This document shows, piece after piece, positions 27,608 through 36,147 of a DNA stretch of 64,000 bases. The stretch's first letter is position 1, and every line of letters begins with the position of its first letter. This DNA comes from Microbulbifer taiwanensis (GTDB lineage Bacteria; Pseudomonadota; Gammaproteobacteria; Pseudomonadales; Cellvibrionaceae): the NCBI RefSeq assembly GCF_014904815.1, contig NZ_JACZFR010000028.1:124001-188000 (forward strand), written 5' to 3'. Under the pieces are notes generated by a model that saw nothing but the letters and a program-made list of their open reading frames with translations, was not told the DNA's origin and did not search any database. A program made the translations under genes and the position numbers.

Positions 27608-27755
27608 CGATGGAGTTCGATGCGAAGGTCCTGATGCCGGGTAGCGCTTTGCGGGACCTTATGAGGCAGGGATGCCGATTAGAGCCTCCAGGGATGGATT
27701 TAGGGGGGGCGCCTAGCCCGTGTCCCGCAAAGCGCTACCCGGCAGCAGGGCCGCC
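27608..27755. repeat. Family C structured repeat (copy 2), upstream of the LysR gene
   Basis: Perfect 22-bp arms (GCCGGGTAGCGC... at 27636-27657 and its complement at 27722-27743) enclose a core containing GATTAGAGCCTCCAGGGATG and GGGGGGCGCCTAGCC. In reverse orientation the core matches the asd/usg copy. It ends about a dozen bases before the LysR start, so it lies in that gene's leader. Confidence 0.75.
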
Positions 27756-27767
27756 ACGACAACGTCT

Positions 27768-28673
27768 ATGGAGCACCCAGTGGATATTCAATGGTTAAAG
27801 GCCTTCCTCGCCACTGCCGAACAGGGCTCAGTCTCTGGGGCAGCAGAGCATCTGCACCTGACCCAGCCGGCAGTCAGCAAGCGCCTGGCGGCGCTGGAGC
27901 AGCAGTTGGACACGCCGCTGTTCGACCGTATAGGCCGCCGCCTGCAGCTCACCGACGCCGGCCGCGCCCTGCTACCGCGGGCGCGGCATATCCTCAATGA
28001 AATCAGCGACGCCGAGCGCGAGCTGCGCGCCCTGGGTGGGGCCGTGAGCGGCAGCCTGCGCATCGCCACCAGCCACCACGTGGGCCTGCACCACCTGCCC
28101 CCGGTGCTGAAGGACTTCAGCTCGCGCTACCCCGACGTGGCCCTGGATATCGACTTCGTCGACTCGGAACAGGCCTACGAGGCCCTGATGGCCGGCGAGT
28201 ACGAGCTGGCCGTGGTAACCCTGGCGCTGAAGGAATACCCGAGCCTCGACGCCCGTGTGATCTGGCCCGACCCCTGTGTGGTGGTGGCCGCACCGGATCA
28301 CCCGCTGGCGCAGATGCCGGCCCTGGACCTGAACGACCTGGCCCGCTACCCGGCCATACTGCCCGACCTGAACACCTATACGGGAAGACTGATCAAACGC
28401 GAGTTCGATAGCCGCGGACTGAAACTCACCGCCAAACTCGCCACCAACTTCCTCGAGACCATCAAGATGATGGCCGGTGTCGGCCTGGGCTGGAGTGTAC
28501 TGCCGCGCACCCTGGTAGACGACAGCCTCGCCGTGCTGCCGGTGGAAAAGCTGCATATTGTGCGCAATCTCGGCGTCATCAATCACCGCGCCCGCACCCT
28601 CAGCAACGCCGCCAGCGCACTGCAACAGCTACTGATTGCCGCGGCGAACAAAAATTCACCGGAAAAAACCTGA
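27768..28673 (+). CDS. LysR family transcriptional regulator, probably controlling leuCDB
   Basis: A 301-residue LysR protein. The N-terminal helix-turn-helix (about residues 6-62) includes GSVSGAAEHLHLTQPAVSKR; the effector domain carries SLRIATSHHVGLHHLPPVLK. The start is the ATG at 27768; the frame upstream of it is repeat-derived. It is divergent from leuC with 279 bases between them. A LysR gene at this place is also found in Pseudomonas, and regulators so placed commonly activate leucine genes in response to an isopropylmalate. That role is inferred from position. Confidence 0.87.
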   Translation: MEHPVDIQWLKAFLATAEQGSVSGAAEHLHLTQPAVSKRLAALEQQLDTPLFDRIGRRLQLTDAGRALLPRARHILNEISDAERELRALGGAVSGSLRIATSHHVGLHHLPPVLKDFSSRYPDVALDIDFVDSEQAYEALMAGEYELAVVTLALKEYPSLDARVIWPDPCVVVAAPDHPLAQMPALDLNDLARYPAILPDLNTYTGRLIKREFDSRGLKLTAKLATNFLETIKMMAGVGLGWSVLPRTLVDDSLAVLPVEKLHIVRNLGVINHRARTLSNAASALQQLLIAAANKNSPEKT

Positions 28674-28777
28674 TATCAATCACAATTTATGGAAATGGTG
28701 CAGCGGACATCAGTATGTCAGGAAAAAAAAGGTAAACTCCGCGGCTGCTGTTAATAGAGAGTCACCGGAGAGAACCC

Positions 28778-29545
28778 ATGAAAAAAATAACCCTGGCCCT
28801 GTGTGCGGCCCTGGCCAGCGGCGCCGCCAGTGCCGACACCATCCTCGGTTTCGACGCCAGCGCCGGCGTCTGGATGCCCAGCTACACCGGCAATATCGGC
28901 GTGGACGACTTCAACACCGACGAGTTTTCCCTGGCCGAGGACAATGTCACCTTCCTGCAGGCGGCGCTGGAGCACCCGATTCCGCTGGTGCCCAATATCA
29001 TGGTGGCCCACAGCGGCGTGGAAACCGATGGCTCTGCCATGCTGGAGAGAGACGTCACTTTCGGCGACGAGACCTTCAGTGCCAATACCGAGGTCAGCGC
29101 CAATATGGACCTGACCCATACCGACGCCACCCTCTACTACGAAATCCTGGACAACTGGGTCAACCTGGACCTGGGCCTGACGGCGCGCCAGTATGACGGC
29201 GCTCTGGATGTTCGCCAGGTCTGCCCGGAGGACGCCGCTTGCGTAGCTGTACTCCAAGAAGAAAACATCGAACTGTCCGGCGTGCTGCCGATGGTCTACG
29301 GCATGGCCCGCTTCGACCTGCCCTTCACCGGCTGGTCCATCATCGCCCAGGGTAACGGCACCGGCTACAACGGTGATACCCTTACCGATGTGACCGCAAA
29401 AGTGCGCTGGGATTTTATGCCCGTGGCGGATTTCGCCATCGAGGCCGGCTACCGGATGATGAGCCTGGATGTGAAAGAGCTGGACGACTTCCAGAGCGAT
29501 ATCGAAATCAAGGGCCCCTACCTGGGCCTGAACCTGCACCTGTAA
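28778..29545 (+). CDS. TIGR04219-type outer membrane beta-barrel protein
   Basis: A 255-residue protein with a clear signal peptide (MKKITLALCAALASGAASA, cleaved before DTILGF). Alternating hydrophobic strands follow and the end is the barrel-like KGPYLGLNLHL. The opening GFDASAGVWMPSYTGNIG fits the TIGR04219 family. No enzymatic motif is visible; it probably forms a small outer-membrane barrel of unknown function. It has a GGAGA before its ATG and a strong terminator after it, so it is a single-gene unit. Confidence 0.82.
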   Translation: MKKITLALCAALASGAASADTILGFDASAGVWMPSYTGNIGVDDFNTDEFSLAEDNVTFLQAALEHPIPLVPNIMVAHSGVETDGSAMLERDVTFGDETFSANTEVSANMDLTHTDATLYYEILDNWVNLDLGLTARQYDGALDVRQVCPEDAACVAVLQEENIELSGVLPMVYGMARFDLPFTGWSIIAQGNGTGYNGDTLTDVTAKVRWDFMPVADFAIEAGYRMMSLDVKELDDFQSDIEIKGPYLGLNLHL

Positions 29546-29562
29546 CCACAGATTGCAGGCAG

Positions 29563-29591
29563 AGAAAGGGCGGCAAATTGCCGCCCTTTCT
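29563..29591. terminator. Bidirectional rho-independent terminator
   Basis: AGAAAGGGCGGCAA and TTGCCGCCCTTTCT form a perfect 14-bp stem with a one-base centre. It is flanked by short T runs and lies between the 3' ends of the barrel protein gene and the convergent MDR gene. Confidence 0.8.
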
Positions 29592-29606
29592 GTAAGCAAA
29601 GCCCAC

Positions 29607-30671
29607 TCAATCGTCGCTTACGCGAAACAGCGCCTTGCCGGCGCCGCTGCGCGCAAAAGCAAATGCCGCCTCGTAATCCCCCAGTGCAAACTGCCTCCCG
29701 GCGCGCGTCGACAACTCGCCGGTGGCAATCAGCTTCCTGACCCGGCGCAGGATTTCCAGCCGCTTCCATTTCGACCGGGTTGCCAGCCAGTTGCCCAGGT
29801 GAAAACCCTCGACACTGGCCATCGACATCATCATCTCCCGTATCGGCACTACCGCAATGTCACGACCCAGGGTGCCGTAACAGACCAGCCTGCCGCGCGG
29901 CGCCAGGCAGCGCAGTATTTCGGCCGACAGCTGGCCGGCGACACTGTCGATGGCGTAGTGCACGCCGGCACCTCCGGTGATTTCAGCCACCCGGCTGAAC
30001 AGATCCTCGCTGTCGGTGGCAATTACCGTATCGCCGCCGAGGCGCTTCAGCTCCGCAATCCTATCCCGACGGCGCACCACACTGATGGTCCTGAAGCCGT
30101 AGCGCCGCCCCAACCGGATGACCATACGCCCCAGCGCCGAACTCGCCGCCGTCTGCAGCAGGTACTGGCCGCGCGGCACTTTCAATACTTCGCGGGTGAG
30201 GATATAAGCGGCCAGTGGATTGACATAGAACATGGCCCCCTGGACATCGTCGATATCCTTCGGCAACACCAGGGCGCGGGTCGCATCCACAGCCAGATAC
30301 TCCGCCCAGGTGCCACTGTCCGGAGCCTGGTCGGCAATGACCGCGACCCGCCTGCCGAGCAGACGACGCGCCAGCAGGCCCCCGCCACTGTCCTCCACCA
30401 CCCCCATACCCTCGGTACCCAGGGTGCAGGGGGCACGCTTCAATGGCCTGCCCGCGGGCAGTTGGTAGATGGCGGGCCTCCTGTAATTCCACACCGCGTT
30501 CTGCAGTGCCTGGCCGTAGCGACCTTGAATCACATTGAAATCGGAGGGGTGGATGGCGCTGGCATTCATGCGCACCAGAACCTGGCCGGCGCGCAGCGCC
30601 GGCATTTCCACATCGGTGTATTGCACGCGGCTGAGATCTTCCGCGTGATGATCAATGGTCAGCGCTTTCAT
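29607..30671 (-). CDS. Zinc-free MDR oxidoreductase (quinone / 2-enoyl thioester reductase-like)
   Basis: A 354-residue medium-chain dehydrogenase/reductase. The N-terminal GroES-like half contains VRMNASAIHPSDFNVIQGRY, with the Asn-Pro-Ser pattern of quinone oxidoreductases and enoyl thioester reductases instead of zinc ligands. The NADP-binding half has QTAASSALGRMVIRLGRRYG and GAGVHYAIDSVAG. The substrate is uncertain; a mitochondrial-type 2-enoyl reductase activity is possible. It is transcribed alone toward the barrel gene and follows aroC with a 102-base gap. Confidence 0.8.
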   Translation of the reverse strand: MKALTIDHHAEDLSRVQYTDVEMPALRAGQVLVRMNASAIHPSDFNVIQGRYGQALQNAVWNYRRPAIYQLPAGRPLKRAPCTLGTEGMGVVEDSGGGLLARRLLGRRVAVIADQAPDSGTWAEYLAVDATRALVLPKDIDDVQGAMFYVNPLAAYILTREVLKVPRGQYLLQTAASSALGRMVIRLGRRYGFRTISVVRRRDRIAELKRLGGDTVIATDSEDLFSRVAEITGGAGVHYAIDSVAGQLSAEILRCLAPRGRLVCYGTLGRDIAVVPIREMMMSMASVEGFHLGNWLATRSKWKRLEILRRVRKLIATGELSTRAGRQFALGDYEAAFAFARSGAGKALFRVSDD

Positions 30672-30773
30672 GCCCTGTCGTTACCCCTGCCACCCTGGCA
30701 AGCGGAGATATTAACTCCATCTGGCGACATGAAAAGTGGATTGCCGCCGTATTCGACTGGGATTCAACGCACT

Positions 30774-31865
30774 CTATTCGCCGACGGTGATCACACCCGA
30801 AGTGACATCGCCATTCTGGCCGCGCTGGCGCAGCGCGTGATCGATCAACACCAGCGCCATCATCGCCTCCGCGATGGGGGTCGCGCGAATACCGACGCAG
30901 GGATCGTGGCGGCCCTTGGTCACCACTTCGATGGGATTGCCGTGTACATCGATGCTCCTGCCGGGGATGCGCAGGCTGGAAGTGGGCTTCAGGGCGATAT
31001 GGGCAATAAGGTCCTGGCCGCTGGAAATGCCGCCGAGCACGCCGCCGGCGTTGTTGGACAGGAAACCTTGCGGCGTTATCTCGTCGCGGTGCTCTGTGCC
31101 CTTCTGCTCGACACTGGCAAAGCCCGCGCCTATCTCCACCCCCTTGACCGCGTTGATGCTCATCAGTGCGTGGGCCAGGTCCGCGTCCAGGCGATCGAAG
31201 ATGGGCTCGCCGAGTCCGGCGGGCACCTTGCTGGCGTGCACCGAGATGCGCGCGCCTATGGAGTTGCCCTCCTTGATCAGCGCCTGCATATAGGCCTCCA
31301 TCTCCGGCACCTTGTCCGCGTCGGGGCAGAAAAAAGGGTTTTGCCCCACCTGCTCCCAGTCCAGCTTCTCCGCTTTGATGGGGCCCAGCTGGGACAGGTA
31401 GCCGCGCACTTCGATACCGTACTTTTCCTTCAGCCACTTCTTGGCAATGGCGCCCGCGGCCACGCGCATCGCGGTCTCCCGCGCTGAGGAGCGGCCACCG
31501 CCGCGGTAATCGCGCAGGCCGTATTTCTGCCAGTAGGTATAGTCCGCGTGCGCAGGGCGCACCTGCTCGGCGATATTGGCGTAGTCCTTGGAGCGCTGGT
31601 CGGTGTTCTCGATCAGCAGGCCGATGGGAGTACCGGTGGTCACACCCTCGAAGACTCCGGACAGGATTTTCACCCGGTCCGCCTCGCGGCGCTGGGTGGT
31701 GTAACGGGAGGTGCCGGGCTTGCGCCTGTCCAGCTCCAGCTGGATTTCCTCTTCGCTGATTTCCACTCCCGGCGGGCAGCCGTCGACGATACAACCCAGC
31801 GCCTGGCCATGGCTCTCGCCGAAAGTGGTGACGCAAAACAGCTTGCCAAAGGAGTTGCCCGACAT
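30774..31865 (-). CDS. aroC: Chorismate synthase
   Basis: A 363-residue FMN enzyme that converts EPSP to chorismate, the last step of the shikimate pathway and the precursor for tryptophan made by the trp genes in this window. [19 protein letters not shown] at the N-terminus, [20 protein letters not shown] and the C-terminal [18 protein letters not shown] are all family signatures. It follows prmB after 124 bases, a common gammaproteobacterial order. Confidence 0.97.
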   Translation of the reverse strand: MSGNSFGKLFCVTTFGESHGQALGCIVDGCPPGVEISEEEIQLELDRRKPGTSRYTTQRREADRVKILSGVFEGVTTGTPIGLLIENTDQRSKDYANIAEQVRPAHADYTYWQKYGLRDYRGGGRSSARETAMRVAAGAIAKKWLKEKYGIEVRGYLSQLGPIKAEKLDWEQVGQNPFFCPDADKVPEMEAYMQALIKEGNSIGARISVHASKVPAGLGEPIFDRLDADLAHALMSINAVKGVEIGAGFASVEQKGTEHRDEITPQGFLSNNAGGVLGGISSGQDLIAHIALKPTSSLRIPGRSIDVHGNPIEVVTKGRHDPCVGIRATPIAEAMMALVLIDHALRQRGQNGDVTSGVITVGE

Positions 31866-31989
31866 ATTCCCTGCCTACCCGCGTTTTATTCAATGAAAGC
31901 GGCGCATTATAGAGGATTCCCTATCGCCGCGGCGGCGCGGGCGGCAAAAAGCACAAATGCCGCGCACCCTGCGCCCAGCGTAAGAGAAT

Positions 31990-32913
31990 TTATTCGGCGC
32001 CGAAATAGGATTGGTAGGCGAGCAGCTCCTCGCGCCCGATCGCGAAAACGCCGTGCCCGCCGTCTTCGAACTCCGGCCACAGGAAGGGCACCTGCGGGAA
32101 GGCCTGCTCCAGCGCCTCCCAGCTGTTGCCCACCTCGCACACCAGCAGGCCGTTCGGCTGCAGGTAGTTGGCGGCCTCGCGCAGCAGGCGGCGGGTGAAG
32201 TCGAGGCCGTCCTCGCCGGAGCCCAGGGCAATTTCCGGTTCCGCCCGGTATTCCTCTGGCATTTCCGCCAGGTCGCGGGCATCCACATAGGGTGGGTTGC
32301 AGACGATCAACTCGTAGCTGCAGCCGGCGAGGCCGGCAAACAGGTCCGACTGCACCGCGCGCACCCGCTCGTTCAGCTGGTGGCGGTTGATATTGACCTG
32401 CGCCACCTCGAGTGCGCCCGGGTCGATATCGGCCAGGTCGACACGGGCCTCGGGAAAGGCCTCGGCGCAGGCGATGCCGATGCAGCCACTGCCGCAACAG
32501 AGATCCAGGATCGCCAGGGGCTCCGCCTTGAGCCAGGGCTCGAAACCTGCGCGGATGAGCTCGCCGATCGGCGAGCGCGGCACCAGCACCCGCTCGTCCA
32601 CATAGAAGGTCATACCGCAGAAATGGGCTTCGTGGGTCAGGTAGGGCGCCGGCAAGCGCTCATCGACACGGCGCTCCAGCAGGGCCATCACCTCGCGCCG
32701 CTCCTCCATAGTCAGGCGCGCCTGCAGCACCTCCGGCTTACTCTCCAGGGGCAGGTGCAGACCGTGCATGACCAGCAGCAGCGCTTCGTCCCAGGCGTTG
32801 TCGGTGCCGTGGCCGAAGTACAGGTCGGCCTCGTTGAAACGGCTGGCGCCCCAGCGGATATAGTCCAGCAGGGTGCACAACTCGTGCAGGCTGGCCTCAC
32901 GCCTCTCTATCAT
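31990..32913 (-). CDS. prmB: Ribosomal protein L3 N5-glutamine methyltransferase
   Basis: A 307-residue SAM-dependent methyltransferase of the HemK/PrmB family that methylates a glutamine in ribosomal protein L3. The SAM loop is DLCCGSGCIGIA (137-148) and the catalytic NPPY is at 206-209. FYVDERVLVPRSPIGELI distinguishes PrmB from PrmC. I chose the ATG at 32913, which follows GGAAGG with nine bases spacing; the longer frame to 33027 runs through the folE promoter region and lacks homology. Divergent from folE. Confidence 0.94.
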   Translation of the reverse strand: MIERREASLHELCTLLDYIRWGASRFNEADLYFGHGTDNAWDEALLLVMHGLHLPLESKPEVLQARLTMEERREVMALLERRVDERLPAPYLTHEAHFCGMTFYVDERVLVPRSPIGELIRAGFEPWLKAEPLAILDLCCGSGCIGIACAEAFPEARVDLADIDPGALEVAQVNINRHQLNERVRAVQSDLFAGLAGCSYELIVCNPPYVDARDLAEMPEEYRAEPEIALGSGEDGLDFTRRLLREAANYLQPNGLLVCEVGNSWEALEQAFPQVPFLWPEFEDGGHGVFAIGREELLAYQSYFGAE

Positions 32914-33025
32914 TGACTCTATCCTTCCTATTGATGCAATGGGTGTACGGGGATCTTTACTCAAAGATGACAAAAGCTTAGGGTAGCGCACCCGCCCCTC
33001 GGGCTGAGACGTTGGAACGAGCAGC

Positions 33026-33568
33026 ATGAACGAACACTACGCGCGAATTATCGAATCAATCGGCGAGGATCCGCAACGCCCCGGGCTGGTGGACACGCCG
33101 GACCGGGCCGCCAAGGCCATGGCGTACCTGACCCGCGGCTACAAGCAGACCGTCGACGAAGTGGTCAACGGCGCCCTCTTCCCGTCCGATTGCAGCGAGA
33201 TGGTGCTGGTCAGGGATATCGAGCTCTACTCGCTGTGTGAACACCACCTGCTGCCGTTTATCGGCAAGGCCCACGTGGCCTATATTCCCAATGGCAAGGT
33301 GGTGGGCCTGTCCAAGGTGGCGCGCATCGTCGATATGTTTGCACGGCGCCTGCAGATCCAGGAACAGCTGACGGTGGAAATCGCCGAGACGCTGCAGAAT
33401 GTCACCGGTGCCGCCGGCGTGGGTGTCATTATCGAAGCCAAGCATATGTGTATGATGATGCGCGGCGTGGAGAAACAGAACTCGCTGATGAAGACCTCTG
33501 CCATGCTCGGCACCTTCCGCAGCAACCAGGCCACCCGCAACGAGTTCCTGTCCCTCATCCGCCAATAG
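33026..33568 (+). CDS. folE: GTP cyclohydrolase I
   Basis: A 180-residue enzyme that opens GTP to dihydroneopterin triphosphate, the first step of folate synthesis; it feeds the pathway that FolC completes. The zinc ligands are Cys71 and His74 ([11 protein letters not shown]) and Cys142 ([12 protein letters not shown]). [17 protein letters not shown] is the standard core motif. The length is slightly below the E. coli enzyme, as in many proteobacterial FolE. Confidence 0.97.
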   Translation: MNEHYARIIESIGEDPQRPGLVDTPDRAAKAMAYLTRGYKQTVDEVVNGALFPSDCSEMVLVRDIELYSLCEHHLLPFIGKAHVAYIPNGKVVGLSKVARIVDMFARRLQIQEQLTVEIAETLQNVTGAAGVGVIIEAKHMCMMMRGVEKQNSLMKTSAMLGTFRSNQATRNEFLSLIRQ

Positions 33569-33640
33569 CGGGTCAGCCGCACAGTCAAGCGGTATGTCGC
33601 GCGGCCCACGGTCGCGCAGAATTCACGGAGCAAATACACC

Positions 33641-33985
33641 ATGCCCCACCTGGTTATCGAGTACGCCAAAAACCTGGAAGACAAGGTCTCCATCGCCGCA
33701 CTGGTCAGCTCCGCCCAGGAGGCCATGAGCCGCTCCGGTCTCTTCGCCCCCCACACCATCAAGACCCGCGCCCTGGCCTACGAGCAGTTTATCGCCGGGG
33801 AAAAAGGCGGCAGTTTTATCCACGCGGAGATACGGTTGCTCGATGGGCGCAGCGACAGGGAGCGGGAGGCGCTCAGCTCGGCGGTGTTCAACTGCCTGTG
33901 CCAGTTTGCCGACGGGGTGCCGGCGGTAACGGTGGAGGTGCGGGAGATGGATTCCGGCTGCTATTCGAAGCGCCTGCCTTTTTAA
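33641..33985 (+). CDS. 5-carboxymethyl-2-hydroxymuconate isomerase family protein
   Basis: A 114-residue tautomerase-superfamily protein starting MPHLVIEYAKNLE; Pro2, exposed after Met removal, is the catalytic base in this family. HAEIRLLDGRSDREREALS also matches CHMI. The best-known member acts in homoprotocatechuate degradation, but no hpa gene is near, so the true substrate is open. It follows folE by 72 bases on the same strand and may be co-transcribed. Confidence 0.85.
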   Translation: MPHLVIEYAKNLEDKVSIAALVSSAQEAMSRSGLFAPHTIKTRALAYEQFIAGEKGGSFIHAEIRLLDGRSDREREALSSAVFNCLCQFADGVPAVTVEVREMDSGCYSKRLPF

Positions 33986-34002
33986 GGCAGGCGCTCAGGG
34001 AC

Positions 34003-34070
34003 TCGTCATACCGGCGCAGGCCGGTATCCAGCTTAGAGGCCCTGGGTTCCAGCCTGCGCCGGAACGACGA
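34003..34070. repeat. Palindromic repeat, family A (complete copy)
   Basis: Same unit as at 25323: TCGTCATACCGGCGCAGGCC on the left and AGCCTGCGCCGGAACGACGA on the right. It lies between the convergent isomerase and hydrolase genes, where it may serve as a transcript 3' end. A separate short hairpin (AAGGCAGGCG region, about 33973-33995) precedes it. Confidence 0.8.
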
Positions 34071-34086
34071 GACACCCCACCCGTTT

Positions 34087-34953
34087 CTATTCGTCCTCTC
34101 CGCGCAGAAAGGGCCCGAACCACTCGGCAATCCCTTCGGCGCCCTCCTCCATATGCAGGTGATGGCCGCCGGGCATCTCCTTCACTTCGATATTGGCGTG
34201 GCCATCCAGCACCGGGCGCAGCCGCTCGATCATATTCACGATACCCTTCCGCGCCAGCACCAGGCGCACCGGCATGGCGACTCTGTCGAGGAAAGCCTGC
34301 ACCTGGGCGTTGTTCAGCTTGGCAGTGGAGGTGGCCATCAGGCGCGGATCATTGCTCCAGCAGACGCCGTCGCCGACCCTGACGGTACCGCGCTCGGTCA
34401 GCGCGCGGGCGGCGGCATCCGGTAGCGGGAACATGCCGTTCCGGCGCGCCTCTACCGCCTCCTCAAAGGAATTGAAATGGCGCGGCTTGCGCGCACCGTA
34501 GCGGGCGCGCTGGGCCACCGCCCTGGCAAGGATATCCGGCGCCTCAGCATCTTCCGCCGGCGGCGGCACCAGGCCGTCGATCAGCGCCAGCCGCTTGATG
34601 CGCCCGGGAAAGGTGCCGGCGGTGATCATCGCCGCCACGGCGCCTCTGGAATGCGCCACCAGCGAGAGATCGTGCCAACCCAATGCCTGCGCCACACCCA
34701 GCACATCCTCCACTTCCTCCCAGATGTTGTAGTTGGCATCGCGGGAGCGGTGGTAGCTGCGGCCGTGGCCGGCCATATCCACCGCGACCAGGTTCAATCC
34801 CCCAAGCAGCGGCGCCAGGCGATCGAAGCTGGCGCAGTTGTCCAGCCAGCCGTGCAGGGCCAGCACCGGTTCGCCGTCGGGATTGCCCCACTGGCGGGCG
34901 GCGATGGTCTTGCCGTCGAACTCAATATTTATTTCGCGAGGGGATTGGCCCAT
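34087..34953 (-). CDS. Alpha/beta hydrolase (SERHL-like)
   Basis: A 288-residue alpha/beta hydrolase. The oxyanion-hole segment is LALHGWLDNCASFDRL, the nucleophile is Ser102 in VAHSRGAVAAMI, and the C-terminal His is in GGHHLHMEEG. The LHGWLDN pattern is typical of serine hydrolase-like (SERHL) proteins. The substrate is unknown. I chose the ATG at 34953 (MGQSPREINIEF), where homology to the fold begins; the frame is open to 35013. Confidence 0.82.
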   Translation of the reverse strand: MGQSPREINIEFDGKTIAARQWGNPDGEPVLALHGWLDNCASFDRLAPLLGGLNLVAVDMAGHGRSYHRSRDANYNIWEEVEDVLGVAQALGWHDLSLVAHSRGAVAAMITAGTFPGRIKRLALIDGLVPPPAEDAEAPDILARAVAQRARYGARKPRHFNSFEEAVEARRNGMFPLPDAAARALTERGTVRVGDGVCWSNDPRLMATSTAKLNNAQVQAFLDRVAMPVRLVLARKGIVNMIERLRPVLDGHANIEVKEMPGGHHLHMEEGAEGIAEWFGPFLRGEDE

Positions 34954-35047
34954 GGAGACAACATCCGGGAAAAACAGGCGAGTGATGTTGCAGCGATTGG
35001 CGGGGGCTTGCAATGACCCTATGAATCAGGGCCGGTGGTGAAGTCCG

Positions 35048-35085
35048 TAGCATGGGCAAAGAAGCGCAGCGACGTGCCCATCAAC
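35048..35085. repeat. Family D-like repeat fragment
   Basis: GTAGCATGGGCAAAGAAGCG followed by CAGCGACGTGCCCAT resembles one arm and the centre of the repeat at 3464-3541 (shared ATGGGCAAAG and GCGACG elements). It lies in the sixA-hydrolase spacer. Confidence 0.5.
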
Positions 35086-35107
35086 CTGCGGAGCGAAGAG
35101 AGCCCGG

Positions 35108-35572
35108 TTACGCCTTGTGCTGCAGCCACTCCAGCTCGGCACAGCCGTTGGCCCAGACTTCGGCACTGAGGCAGGCGAGGCTGGAGGTGCCCATCGGGTG
35201 CTGGCTGCCGCTGCCGCAGAGGCCGTTGACCAGGCTGCCGACCAGCGGCTGGTGACTGACCAGCAGCAGCGGCCACTCTCCGGGAACTGGCTCCATCTGT
35301 TGCAGCGCATCCAACACCGCCTGCGGGGGCGTATCGCCGATCAGTAACTGTTCAGTGGTGACCGGCAGGCCCAGCCGATCGGCGACTATCTGCGCCGTCT
35401 GCTGGGTGCGCACGAAGGGGCTGGCCCAGATGGCGCGCACCGCAGCGAGTTCGGCCGCGCGCATTTCACACACCCGGGCCACCTGCTCGCGGCCGCGATC
35501 GGTCAGCTGGCGCGCGGCATCGTCGCCCAGCATCGGTTCGGCTTCGCCGTGGCGCAGGATCAGCAGTTGCAC
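35108..35572 (-). CDS. sixA: Phosphohistidine phosphatase
   Basis: A 154-residue histidine phosphatase-superfamily protein. The catalytic histidine lies in LLILRHGEAEP, the second in LLLVSHQPLVGSL, and ASPFVRTQQTAQIVADRLG is the standard middle segment. SixA dephosphorylates phosphohistidines, such as in the nitrogen PTS protein NPr or in ArcB. It lies 27 bases after the DUF4389 gene, in a gpsA-DUF4389-sixA row. Confidence 0.92.
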   Translation of the reverse strand: MQLLILRHGEAEPMLGDDAARQLTDRGREQVARVCEMRAAELAAVRAIWASPFVRTQQTAQIVADRLGLPVTTEQLLIGDTPPQAVLDALQQMEPVPGEWPLLLVSHQPLVGSLVNGLCGSGSQHPMGTSSLACLSAEVWANGCAELEWLQHKA

Positions 35573-35599
35573 ATCGGGCCTCCCGGCATCGGCAGCGGG

Positions 35600-36121
35600 T
35601 TACTCTTTCTCGCTGCTCTCGTCCGCCTTGGCGTCCTCGGTGGACTTCTTCGCCGCAGGGGACTTCTTCGCAGTGGCGGACTTTTTGCTCGCCGCCTCTT
35701 TCTTAGGCGCAGCCGCTTTTTTCGGCGCCTCCTCTTCTGCCTCGGCACCAAGGATTATCGCTTCCTCGGCCTCGTCTTCGGCTTCGGAGACCACTTCTGC
35801 ATCCACTTCCTCGGCGCTCTCGTAACCGGACAGATCCTCGACATCGGACTCAGGCCATTCGGCAAAGGGGAAGGGTTTTTCCTCGGTGTTGTAAATCAGG
35901 AACTGCAGCGTCTGATAAAAATAGGAGGCGATCTGGTCCCCCAGGCGGCGCAGGTTGTCATTGGCCCTGCCGGTAAAGATGGCAAACAGGAATTGCAACG
36001 CCACCACCGCCAGCATGACGAAGCCGGCGATTTCCAGCAGGAAGGCGAAAAGCACCATATACAGCAGGCGCATCCACTGGTTGCCGGAGGTCAGGTTGTG
36101 TTTCAGTTCTTCATTCTGCAT
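35600..36121 (-). CDS. DUF4389 membrane protein with Lys/Ala-rich tail
   Basis: A 173-residue protein with a DUF4389 N-terminal part (residues 1-85). It has one long or two closely spaced hydrophobic helices (about 20-48) and then RANDNLRRLGDQIASYFYQT. After an acidic stretch the last 45 residues are built from Lys-Lys-Ala/Ser repeats (KKAAAPKKEAASKKSATAKK), like histone H1 or AlgP tails. DUF4389 proteins are found next to sixA and gpsA; their function is unknown. The start is the ATG at 36121; the frame extends to 36151 over the gpsA stop. Confidence 0.85.
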   Translation of the reverse strand: MQNEELKHNLTSGNQWMRLLYMVLFAFLLEIAGFVMLAVVALQFLFAIFTGRANDNLRRLGDQIASYFYQTLQFLIYNTEEKPFPFAEWPESDVEDLSGYESAEEVDAEVVSEAEDEAEEAIILGAEAEEEAPKKAAAPKKEAASKKSATAKKSPAAKKSTEDAKADESSEKE

Positions 36122-36147
36122 AGGGAAAAGTCCGTCTGGGTTTGACC

